Translations under genes and position numbers: made by a program
Assembly (NCBI GenBank): GCA_040285745.1
Contig: JAUFOR010000001.1
Location: 930,001-994,000, forward strand
Length of the DNA: 64,000 bases
Source of the DNA: Barthelona sp. PCE
Lineage: Eukaryota > Metamonada: BaSk clade
Reading direction: 5' to 3'
The notes under the pieces: model-generated
The model's input: the letters and a program-made list of their open reading frames with translations, nothing else
Told to the model about the DNA's origin: nothing
The model's database searches: none
Part shown: piece after piece, positions 50,701 through 59,505 of the stretch
Layout: each line of letters opens with the position of its first letter
Numbering within the stretch: the stretch's first letter is position 1

Positions 50701-52423
50701 CTATCCTTCAATTTTTCGCTCATTCATTAACTTGTTTTGTATTTTTAAAGAACTTAATCTATCTCCCTTCCCCATGTACGGCATTCTGGGCATATTTTGT
50801 AATTCTAGCGGATTTCTACGTCGATTTGACGTTATAGATTTTCTAGCAAATTCTGTGTTATTATATTTATCAATCACTACTTGCTCTCTCCTACCGTATT
50901 CATCCTTATCTGAGGCAGGCACGATTACTTCCTTCTCTCTTTCCAACTCTGCAAGCTTTCTTTTTGAAATGCTTCTTCTAGTTTTCTTATACACTCTATT
51001 CTCCGTTATAGCTTCCCTTGATAACTTTGACAAACTTCTCATTTGAAACGCTGGGGATTTATGCACTGAGAGACTGTGTCCACTGGATATCATACTGGGT
51101 GGAGTACAAGGACTCTCTGGTTCTAAAAACTCACTTAGGTCATGTCCTGTTTCTTCTTCAATCGCAAACTTACTCTTGATCTGTCTGTTCATGAACGGTG
51201 TCTTGAGGTGTGACGCGCTTGCCTTTGGTGTCTTTGTCAGATGTTGCCCCAACCTTGGCAAGGTTTTCTTCCGTGGGGTCTGTTTCCTCCTGTTGAAGAA
51301 TGACGATTTCTTTCTCATAAAGCTTACTTCTGATATTTCTGGTATATTCAATGGTGATGAGCACTCTATCCTATCCTCCACCTCTTCATCACTGTCTTCA
51401 TCACTATCTTCATCAAAAGCATTCAAAAGATTCTTGTTCAGATCAGCTTGCAAGCATCTTGTCTTTTTTGCATGGTTAGGGTGCGGTGTTACTTTGTATT
51501 CGCCCGGTCTGCGCTCGAACTCATTGAAATCCACCTTGTTACATATAGTATTTGGAAGATTGGGCTCTCTAACTTGACAACTATCTGGCGTGTCATGGAT
51601 GCAGACGTTTTCCGAGAAGCGAATATTCAGTTGCTTCTCCATCGGCCTCTCTGCCTTGAGGGCACTCTTTGGGGGTGGTACATACACCGAACGTTTGGCA
51701 ATTGGTGTCGTAATTCTGCAAGTGGACTCAATGACGTTTTCATCTTCGTCATGTAATGACAGTGCTTGGAATTCGGTGATGATAGAACCATGGTCGTTAG
51801 TGGGAGTTGGAGTTCGTACAGAAGCCATGCTGCACTTGAAATCTGAAAATTGCTGAATTAACTCATTGGCGACACCAGATCTCTTCATCTTCTTTTCCAT
51901 ATCAGCCAACAGATCCTCAGCAATCACATCCTCTTCTTGATACTGTTGCATTATCGCTGAGAAAGATACGAAAATGGGGTGGCTGATTGAGTCATCCGAC
52001 TCGTCAAGGTAATTCTCGAATAAATCTGCCACTAATTCCTCACTCTTGTTGCCCAGTTTGCCCGCTTCCATGAAATTAAGCACAGCAATTCCAAAGCCTA
52101 ACCAAAATTCGAGGTTTTCAATTGTCTCCTCTTCATTGCTTTCCCGAAGTTTCTTAAACATCCTCACCTGATGGCCTGGCGATCCCAGGTTGCTTTTTGT
52201 GAGTAAAACTCTCTGATGCTCATCAAAAGTCAACACAGGCGCAATTTTTTCTGGAGTGTGTTCGTATGTAGGCACTATTTCAGCACGCTTATTTGCATTT
52301 TTGAGCTCTTTGAGAGCATTGTGGTTTTTATATGTATTGCTAAACGTTAATATTATGAAGTAGAATGGAAAAAACATACGCCACATTCTTTTGCAGTTGT
52401 TGCTGTAGTACTGCAAGGTCCAT
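50701..52423 (-). CDS. Ser/Lys-rich disordered protein (one intron)
   Basis: Exon 1 is 52423-52380 and exon 2 is 52339-50701, with a 40-nt intron (GTATGT...ATATTAACGTTTAG). Splicing replaces a TTG-started frame with a proper ATG start (MDLAVLQQQLQKNVANTYKN) and gives 560 residues. Residues 70-190 are helical and probably folded (ETIENLEFWLGFGIAVLNFM onward). The rest is disordered, with Ser/Thr-Pro sites (RTPTPT, KQTPRKK, CTPPS), acidic runs and many Lys/Arg. That pattern is typical of a CDK-regulated cytoskeletal or nuclear protein. No ortholog recognised. CCCCCTTTTCAA lies 28 nt upstream of the ATG. Confidence 0.78.
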
Positions 52424-52975
52424 TTGTGAATACCCAAACAATGCAAAACGTTGAAAAGGGGGAAATTTGAGGTAACATTAGAATAGTGCTTTTTAAATCT
52501 AAACTAACCTTTGGCAGAATTTTGCACAATGGAACAATCACTTGCAATATCAAGGAGCAATATATAAGACATTGACAGTAAAAAAATGGCTATAAAGGCA
52601 TTTCGATAGTAACGTGTTCCTTTTGCACTAAATATGATCAAAATATGCAGAAAAAAATACCACACAAACTTTTAACGATCTAGAACCTCATTACATAAAA
52701 AATAAGTGGAGATGTTCGAATGAAAAAGTTTAACTTTTTGTTTTAGCATGGTAATAGAATTTATTTTCGGCAACAAACTTTAACTGTATGCATGATCAGA
52801 CATTATGATGCATAAAAATTTATTATATAAGATATACAAGTATATAGTAAGTGCAGGTTTTTATATATCCATGATCGCTTCATTTTTGAGTGTTTAAAAC
52901 CTTAAATTCCTTAATATAATAACGAAAAACATACATTGATCAACATGTCAAGAAGGCTCACCTGCAATTGTTTTT
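52424..52975. other. Divergent promoter region, AT-rich
   Basis: 550 AT-rich bases between divergent genes. The CCCCTTTTCAA element at 52451-52461 (minus) serves the leftward gene. An imperfect inverted repeat TGCAT...ATGCA occurs near 52787-52813. No gene is recognised. Confidence 0.45.
52451..52461 (-). promoter_or_regulatory. CCCCTTTTCAA initiator-like element
   Basis: On the minus strand CCCCTTTTCAA ends 28 nt before ATG 52423. This supports the spliced model and its short first exon. Confidence 0.5.
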
Positions 52976-54574
52976 ATGAACTACTTTGCCTTTTTTTTAT
53001 TTTTTTGTGTTGTTAGGGTCGGGGCCCAGACTGTTGAGAGCTATCACGGGTTTTGTGAATCATTTTGCCATGTTTATTCACCAACAGAATCTTTATGCGA
53101 CAGTTTCTGCTCAAAACCTTATGTTTATGACTTCATGCTGATATCAAAGCGTCATGAAGCCCCTCTACATTATTGTTTATTAGATTCATGTGAATCAATA
53201 TGTTTTTTGTATGAAAAACCTGTTAAATGTGCTGAATTATGCACAAGTAACAGGTTTGCGAAGAAAATCGCACGGGGTTGCAGGCAAAAATGTGCATCTT
53301 CATCAGATATCAACCATTGTGTTTTCCAATGCATTCTTCCTAATAGAAATGTTTCAGATCCTGTAAGTTACCCCCCACTTCTCAGATATGCGTTCTCCAG
53401 TGAGTTCGGCAGGCCTCTTATATACTATTCGAGAATATACCTGGCGCACTTGGATGGATTCCAGGAAGGTCTCGTTTTTCTTCCTAGACATCTAAAAAAG
53501 ATGAAACCAAACGCAATAAGACTGCAAAGGAGCAGCAGAAAGCTGGTGGAGGAATGTAGAGAAGTTTATATTGATAATGTTCAGTTTCTAAATGTGAATT
53601 ATAGGTTGATTGGTAAAATAGATATCAACTGCGGTAAGTTTATCGTAAAGAAGAAGCTAACAAGTCGATTTTTGAAAGGTAAAAGCGTAAAGAAGAGCTT
53701 TGAATTTCGATTAAGCCCTTTGCTCTTTATGGGTCGTGATCACATGAATCATCAAACATTTGTAGATTATTTTGGCGGAGACGAAGAGCATATATTCGAA
53801 TTAAAGAATACACAGAGTTTCAACAACAAGATGAACAGTATATTGGAATCAATAATTGAATATAATCAATTTGATATAAAATCACCTTCTTTTTATCAGT
53901 TCCTTCTTCCCTATTACTTCCAAAACTGCTTGAATGGTATATTTGAGCAATTAAATAGATCCAATTGCGCAGATTTAGTGAGTGTTTTCGATTTTTACAG
54001 AAAAAGGGAGAATTACTTATCTGACAGGAAGATAGTGCCGTTTGCACTGGGCGATGATAGTTTATACATTGATTATACAGATGTAGATTCAATTTTTGTG
54101 AAAAATCGTTTTAACACTCCTGTTTTTGTTAACAAAACTATTCTACGTCACAAAAGTTACAGTTCTGAGGCATTTCAATGGAAATATGTTAGCTTAAACA
54201 ATGGAATTTTTTTAAGTGCTTCATTTCCAAATTTCTACTCATTAATGGACGTAATATTTGAAAATGACCAGGATACAATCGATTTTAGAGTTAATGGTGA
54301 TGATTTATGTGTATATCAGAACATTATTGTCCCACGTCAAAGATTTTTAGCAATGGAGAAGGAGATGTTTAAGATTGACTTGTTTAGCTACAGCACAAAG
54401 GCGCCACGCGTTTGTAATCAGATTAGATTGGTAAGAATTGAAGATTCTGAAGACGATAATGTGTTTTACTTTTTTGATCTAAATTCACAGAAGTTTGTGA
54501 GTTTTAAAGACAATATTCTCATTTTAACTAGTTTTTTTACAAAAATTTCAGCTTTTCAAGCAGTAATTGTTTAA
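52976..54574 (+). CDS. Secreted protein with three CX3C hairpins
   Basis: 532 residues from ATG 52976. Residues 1-17 are a signal peptide (MNYFAFFLFFCVVRVGA). No later membrane span is seen, so the protein is probably secreted or luminal. Residues 27-119 hold six CX3C motifs in three pairs: C27/C31 with C41/C45, C72/C76 with C85/C89, and C102/C106 with C115/C119. The 8-9-residue spacing between paired motifs is the disulfide pattern of alpha-helical hairpins. An extra Cys is at 67. The remaining 400 residues are mixed alpha/beta with few Cys and several Asn-X-Ser/Thr sites. No ortholog is recognised; an extracellular or ER role is inferred. Confidence 0.82.
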   Translation: MNYFAFFLFFCVVRVGAQTVESYHGFCESFCHVYSPTESLCDSFCSKPYVYDFMLISKRHEAPLHYCLLDSCESICFLYEKPVKCAELCTSNRFAKKIARGCRQKCASSSDINHCVFQCILPNRNVSDPVSYPPLLRYAFSSEFGRPLIYYSRIYLAHLDGFQEGLVFLPRHLKKMKPNAIRLQRSSRKLVEECREVYIDNVQFLNVNYRLIGKIDINCGKFIVKKKLTSRFLKGKSVKKSFEFRLSPLLFMGRDHMNHQTFVDYFGGDEEHIFELKNTQSFNNKMNSILESIIEYNQFDIKSPSFYQFLLPYYFQNCLNGIFEQLNRSNCADLVSVFDFYRKRENYLSDRKIVPFALGDDSLYIDYTDVDSIFVKNRFNTPVFVNKTILRHKSYSSEAFQWKYVSLNNGIFLSASFPNFYSLMDVIFENDQDTIDFRVNGDDLCVYQNIIVPRQRFLAMEKEMFKIDLFSYSTKAPRVCNQIRLVRIEDSEDDNVFYFFDLNSQKFVSFKDNILILTSFFTKISAFQAVIV

Positions 54575-54584
54575 ATAAAGAAAA

Positions 54585-57500
54585 TTACATTGGATAAGGT
54601 CGACGAACCTTCTCAACAATGCTTGTTGTGTGTGCTTCAGGCTTCTTATATGCACCAAAAGCATGGGCAGTCTGAATAGCACGAGCAAGCTTCCTCCAGT
54701 TTTCACGAGAGGTAGGGCGAACGTCTTCAGCGAACTCCTTCATTCTAGCTTTACGGGTCTCTTCCTCTTCCTGCTCATAGACTGAAGAGATAGAAGAAGT
54801 AGGCAACTTAATGAAGCGAGAAATCCAAGATACAAGGAGAATAGGTGCGGAAACATAGACACATTTCAACCAGTAATCGAACTTAAGCGGTACTGTTGAA
54901 GCGAAATCACCAAAGAATTGAACCATAAGGATCTGCATACCAACAGTGAAGACAAGGACACCGATAAAGATCCAGTTGGTGAAGAAACCAGCCATGAAGT
55001 TGAGCTCATTGTAAGCTCTTCTGGAAGGTAATTCGTTAAAGATCTGGAGGAAAACGAAAATGTTGAAAATAATGGTGTAGTGCTCTGCTGAATTCGGAAC
55101 GACATCAGGGAAGAGAATGTCAACATTGTAAAGAAGAACAAACTCGACAACAAGCTGGTAGATCGTACCAACAATGATGTTTCTCCACATAGTGGGGGCG
55201 ATAAGAGATTCAGAACGGCCATAAGGCTTTCTCTCCAAGAGCGCATCAGATGGAGGCTCGGTGGAAAGGGCAAGAGCAGCGAGGGTGTCCATAATAAGGT
55301 TGACCCAAAGGAGTTGAGTGGCCTTGAGAGGAGAACCATTACCGGAGACGGAACCGACAAATGCGACGGTAAGAGCGACTAAGTTAACAGTGAGCTGGAA
55401 CTGAAGGAACTTACGAATGGAATCGTAGACGTTTCTTCCCCAACGAACAGCCTTAACCATTGAAGCAAAGTTATCATCTTGAATGATAATATCAGAGGCG
55501 TCCTTTGCAACATCGGAACCAGCAATACCCATAGCGAAACCAACGTCGGAACGGCTCAGAATGAGGGCATCATTGGTACCATCACCGGAACAAGCAACAA
55601 CCTCGCGACGGGAAATGAGGTACTCAACAAACTCGAGCTTGTCCTCAGGTGAGCAACGAGCAACAACAGTGACGCGGTTAATCTTCTCCCACTTCTCAGG
55701 GGTGTCGGGACCTTCCTGGATGATCTTGGTGAGATCCTTACCCTCCAAAGCAATGGAATCCTTCTTGAAGATTCCAGCCTCCTTGGCAATGTAAGTAGCA
55801 GTCTTGATGTTATCACCGGTAGCCATACGGACGACGATACCAGCCTTGGTAGCGGTAGCGACGGCACCCTTGACTTCAGGACGGAGGGGATCAACGATAC
55901 CAAGGACACAGAGAAGAATCATCTCGTTTGAGACTGGGTTATCATCTTGGTGTTGGATTTCGCGGACACGGTCACCATCCATGGGAAGGTAAGAGAGTGT
56001 AAGGGTACGAAGACCGTTTGATGTCATCTCATCGATGGCTTCGTTAGCCTTGGTGCGGTACTCCTCAGTGAGTTCAACAATGGTGCCATCAGGGGAGAGG
56101 ACACGGTTGCAGTCCTTTAAGAGAACCTCGGAGGCACCCTTTGAGAGGAGAGCAAACTCCTCTCCGTGGTGGACGACGGTGTCCATACGCTTAACGAGGG
56201 AGTTGAAGGGCCATTGTGTAACGGGCTTATTCTCCTGACGGTAGGCGAAGTAATCTTCGACACCCATCTCAAGAGACTTGAAGAGGAGAGCGCCTTCTGT
56301 GAAGTTACCCTTGACCTCAAGCTTATCGTGCTTGTTCTTCTCGAGTGTAGCGTTGGAGTTGCTGATCATATTGGTAATCATGAGCCACTCCAAGTCATCA
56401 GTGATCTGTTCATTGCTGAGCATCTCGCTGTTCCACACCTTCTCAACTCTCATTTCACCGAGAGTGAGCGTACCTGTCTTGTCAGAGACGATTTGAGTGG
56501 CACCACCCATGGTCTCACATGCCTCGAGCTTACGAACGAGGTTACGATCCTTGAGCATCTTGAGCATTGAGTAGGCAAGTGCAATGGTGACAGCCAGAGG
56601 AAGACCCTCGGGGACGGCAACGACAACAATGACGACGGCTTCAATGATAGGGTGAATAACACCGCTCCACTTAAACTCGACGCGATCGTTGATGATCTCA
56701 ATAAACCATCTGATATACAGAGCAATCATAACGAGGGTAGCAGCACCGAAACCAATGTAACCAATGGTGTCAGCAGCCTTAGCGAGCTTGATCTGAAGAG
56801 GGGTTTCGCTGGTCTCCTCGCTCATCTTCTTCATCTTATCACGAAGACGCTGGTTGTACGTGTTGGGAGCAACAGCCAAAACTAAGAAGTTAACAGATCC
56901 GTGACCGACGAGGGTGGATGCCCAAACGATGGATCCATTGCCTGCCTCAGGTTCCTTACGGACGAGGTTAGGCTCACCAGTGAGGTTTTTCTCCGAGATC
57001 TTACCTTCCGTTGTCTCAATGACGATACCATCGCATTCAATGGTTTTACCGTGTTGGGCAATGATGACATCACCGACAACAAGATCAACGTTTTTGAGGG
57101 GCGTGGGACGGCCATCGCGCATGACCATGATTTCATGGACAGCAGCAATAGCACTCAATTTACGGAATTGCTTCTCCTTTGAATAATCATTACCGGCAGT
57201 AACAACGGTAACAATTAGAACGGCAATGAGGATGGCGAGACCTTCGATCCAGCCGCTGGTTGGATCTTCCCAAAGACCAAGAACAAGCGAAATAATCGCA
57301 GCAACGATAAGAATAATGAGGGTGTGGTCATTCAGGGCTTCAACAAACAAATCCCAGAATGTCTTACCTTGGCGCACTGGGACTACGTTCTCTCCGAAAC
57401 TAGCTACTCTTTTAGCAATGTTCTCTTCCTTAAGTTCATCTCCGGAAAGTCCAAGAGGTGAGGTTTTGAGTCCTGCCATCAGCTCTTCGGTTGATCCGAG

Positions 57501-57647
57501 TGCGGCAAGGTTCTTTTCAGTTGTTTCAGGATCCTGAGGCGTGGCAAAGACAGAAGTCAATGCAGCAACGTCATATTCGCCAAATTCGTGAACTTCTATA
57601 TCTACAGCTTCGTTAGCTGGCATTGTCATCGCTTCTCTGAGTTCCAT
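54585..57647 (-). CDS. Plasma-membrane-type Ca2+-ATPase (P2B, PMCA-like)
   Basis: The open frame begins with TTG; ATG 57647 gives 1020 residues. It has a full P-type pump layout: two N-terminal membrane helices, the actuator loop with LTGEPN, TM4 with PEGLPLAV, the phosphorylation site SDKTGTLT, KGASE nucleotide binding, DPLRPEV, TGDN, the hinge GDGTND, and TM5-TM10 with LWVNLIMDTLAAL. TM4 Glu and TM6 Asn/Asp are the single-site calcium ligands of PMCAs. The C-terminus contains NWRKLARAIQTAHAFGAY, resembling the PMCA calmodulin-binding helix. Oddities: the hinge reads NDALIL instead of NDAPAL, and the actuator TGES is TGEP. It exports cytosolic Ca2+ or loads a compartment. GC-rich codons suggest high expression. 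Confidence 0.94.
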   Translation of the reverse strand: MELREAMTMPANEAVDIEVHEFGEYDVAALTSVFATPQDPETTEKNLAALGSTEELMAGLKTSPLGLSGDELKEENIAKRVASFGENVVPVRQGKTFWDLFVEALNDHTLIILIVAAIISLVLGLWEDPTSGWIEGLAILIAVLIVTVVTAGNDYSKEKQFRKLSAIAAVHEIMVMRDGRPTPLKNVDLVVGDVIIAQHGKTIECDGIVIETTEGKISEKNLTGEPNLVRKEPEAGNGSIVWASTLVGHGSVNFLVLAVAPNTYNQRLRDKMKKMSEETSETPLQIKLAKAADTIGYIGFGAATLVMIALYIRWFIEIINDRVEFKWSGVIHPIIEAVVIVVVAVPEGLPLAVTIALAYSMLKMLKDRNLVRKLEACETMGGATQIVSDKTGTLTLGEMRVEKVWNSEMLSNEQITDDLEWLMITNMISNSNATLEKNKHDKLEVKGNFTEGALLFKSLEMGVEDYFAYRQENKPVTQWPFNSLVKRMDTVVHHGEEFALLSKGASEVLLKDCNRVLSPDGTIVELTEEYRTKANEAIDEMTSNGLRTLTLSYLPMDGDRVREIQHQDDNPVSNEMILLCVLGIVDPLRPEVKGAVATATKAGIVVRMATGDNIKTATYIAKEAGIFKKDSIALEGKDLTKIIQEGPDTPEKWEKINRVTVVARCSPEDKLEFVEYLISRREVVACSGDGTNDALILSRSDVGFAMGIAGSDVAKDASDIIIQDDNFASMVKAVRWGRNVYDSIRKFLQFQLTVNLVALTVAFVGSVSGNGSPLKATQLLWVNLIMDTLAALALSTEPPSDALLERKPYGRSESLIAPTMWRNIIVGTIYQLVVEFVLLYNVDILFPDVVPNSAEHYTIIFNIFVFLQIFNELPSRRAYNELNFMAGFFTNWIFIGVLVFTVGMQILMVQFFGDFASTVPLKFDYWLKCVYVSAPILLVSWISRFIKLPTSSISSVYEQEEEETRKARMKEFAEDVRPTSRENWRKLARAIQTAHAFGAYKKPEAHTTSIVEKVRRPYPM

Positions 57648-58304
57648 GTCAGGCAAAGCGGAAGAAATTTCAAAAGCAAGTGAGATTCACAAAATCTTCC
57701 TCTCCTCGCTTCAAAAAAACTGATGGCGCGCCTTTCTGACTAGCATGAGCACACTTATAATGCTTCAAACCAATTTAGATGAACTTCTATGTTGAAATAT
57801 TCTTAACGTTCATATTTGCTGGTCTTACGTGGTCATATGCAGGTTTTATTGGTGCAAAATCCCATGCAGCTTAAAGAAAATGTATTTTAACGAATAGAAA
57901 ATTGAGAAGCTGCTTTTATCTCTGTTGCTTATGTTTCGGCTTTTATACCTTTTTTTTGATGAAGAAGGAAGGACGAGCGATATCAATTTGACACCAGAGT
58001 CACTTTTCTCATTAATCCGGGCTTTTTTTCTTTTTTTCGGAGTTAATTTGGTTGGTTCATGCTTTGAAAACGTCAGAGCTGCATATTTACCAATAACCAT
58101 TGCAAATCAAGAATTTTTCACACAGTGAACGGTATTGCAAGAATTTTTTAGTTTTACCCACTTCATTCTGAATTTTTCTTTTTTTTTTATGGTCGCCGTG
58201 TGGGTATAATAAAGAATTATACAGAATGCGGAGTTTGTGATATTATGTAAGTATGTTTTCTTGCTATTAAGTTTTTAACTTATTTCTTGTATTACTAATT
58301 CATA
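57648..58304. other. Divergent intergenic region with possible broken gene
   Basis: About 650 bases between the Ca2+-ATPase and a rightward gene. A 31-codon ATG frame (57779-57874) encodes a hydrophobic helix ending FIGAKSHAA. A second frame (57931-58128) encodes another helix. Together they recall the two-helix EMC5/MMGT family, but I cannot find a valid splice that joins them. The rest is AT-rich. Confidence 0.35.
57931..58128 (+). CDS. Possible small membrane protein or exon (EMC5-like?)
   Basis: An ATG frame of 65 codons with a polar segment EEGRTSDINLTPESLFSLIR followed by the hydrophobic helix AFFLFFGVNLVGSCF. This is the spacing seen around the second membrane helix of the ER complex subunit EMC5/MMGT1. 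The first helix may be the frame at 57779-57874. A stop codon and the lack of a GT donor in phase prevent joining them, so this could be an intron with an unusual donor, an indel error, or coincidence. Confidence 0.22.
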   Translation: MFRLLYLFFDEEGRTSDINLTPESLFSLIRAFFLFFGVNLVGSCFENVRAAYLPITIANQEFFTQ

Positions 58305-59423
58305 ATGGATGCAGATACTGTCCCAACAGGCCAATACGCCGTTCTTGTTATGGGTAACAATGATGTTTACAATAATCTTACCTACTGCATTAGTTCAACT
58401 CTTAATCTCAATGATGGGAAACACCAAGCTTTTGCTGAGGACTGGATGAACGAGATCTTCGTCAACCCTTCATGCATTCTTGATGATTACGGGAATCTAC
58501 GGATTTTCCACGAAGATGGAGAAATTCTTGATTCAATCATGGAGAAAGTGGAACGTTCAGTCGCTGACATGGAGCAATACATGGGGGTTTTTGTCATCAT
58601 TGATGCTTCCAGCCCCAATCTCTCTGCTTTATTTACCTTCCTCGATAGTCTTGACCAACGGTATGGTTCTGTTGATCACCATGTTTCCAATTTATTCATT
58701 CCAGTCTATGACGAGCTTGATCACTCTGCAGCTATTAACACAGCGATGTTAGCCGAGAAGAAAAACGCTATTGTGGTTCCTGTCTCCAGAAACATCCATC
58801 GAATCAGTCATTTGATGTGTCGTATTGTCACGCATGTAATGGTAGGTTTCTGCTACGACAACTGCTCTGTGAAATCAATCGATGATCTTCGCGAAATGAT
58901 GATGGCAGGATCCAAAAATCATCGAAAAGAGGGTGACCATAGTACCACCACCAATTTTTTGACGTGTGCTTATGCCCCATACACCGCCGAGTTCGATCCT
59001 GCCTTGGATGATGAGCATTACGAACAGTACATACCCGAGCGTTGTTATGATGAGCGCAATTTGATGCTTAATCACTGCGATGCATATTCAGGTTATCTAT
59101 TTGCGCAGTTCCTTATGCTTAGCGGCATGTGTATCCCCAAATATTTCTCCAAGGGGTGGGCAAAGTGCAAAGGAAGCCGTGAGCACTATACCATCAGTGA
59201 TCACTATATCAATTGTTTCTCTGCGACACTCCACTACATCAAAAGCCACCCTGACGCGGACGGCGCTATGTTTGACTACGACAGGGATGGCTTACTGTTT
59301 ACACATAATACCGGCATGGCAGGTTTGTTTTTGAAGTTAAAAGATGTTACTGATGACGCCACGGGCGCGCGATTGCAAGCAGTGGTAGACGCATATGCAT
59401 TCTTTGATATATATACAGAGTAA
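58305..59423 (+). CDS. Unassigned alpha/beta protein (372 aa)
   Basis: 372 residues from ATG 58305. The layout is alpha/beta: an opening strand YAVLVMG, then VADMEQYMGVFVIIDASSPNLSALFTFLDSL, then LFIPVYDEL and NAIVVPVS. A helix, Asp-rich turn, helix order of this kind is seen in tubulin-superfamily proteins such as Misato, but the GTP-binding GGGTGSG is absent and the match is weak. Several Cys and His cluster in the second half. No firm function. Confidence 0.72.
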   Translation: MDADTVPTGQYAVLVMGNNDVYNNLTYCISSTLNLNDGKHQAFAEDWMNEIFVNPSCILDDYGNLRIFHEDGEILDSIMEKVERSVADMEQYMGVFVIIDASSPNLSALFTFLDSLDQRYGSVDHHVSNLFIPVYDELDHSAAINTAMLAEKKNAIVVPVSRNIHRISHLMCRIVTHVMVGFCYDNCSVKSIDDLREMMMAGSKNHRKEGDHSTTTNFLTCAYAPYTAEFDPALDDEHYEQYIPERCYDERNLMLNHCDAYSGYLFAQFLMLSGMCIPKYFSKGWAKCKGSREHYTISDHYINCFSATLHYIKSHPDADGAMFDYDRDGLLFTHNTGMAGLFLKLKDVTDDATGARLQAVVDAYAFFDIYTE

Positions 59424-59465
59424 TAAAGTATTTTTTAAAAAGTTAACCTGTTTTCCATTCTTTCG

Positions 59466-59475
59466 CCTTTTCACA
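59466..59475 (+). promoter_or_regulatory. CCTTTTCACA initiator-like element
   Basis: CCTTTTCACA ends 30 nt before the ATG of the ARM-repeat gene. It matches the recurrent element described elsewhere in the window. Confidence 0.45.
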
Positions 59476-59505
59476 ACCTTGTATATTATTTAAATACCAA
59501 TTGCG

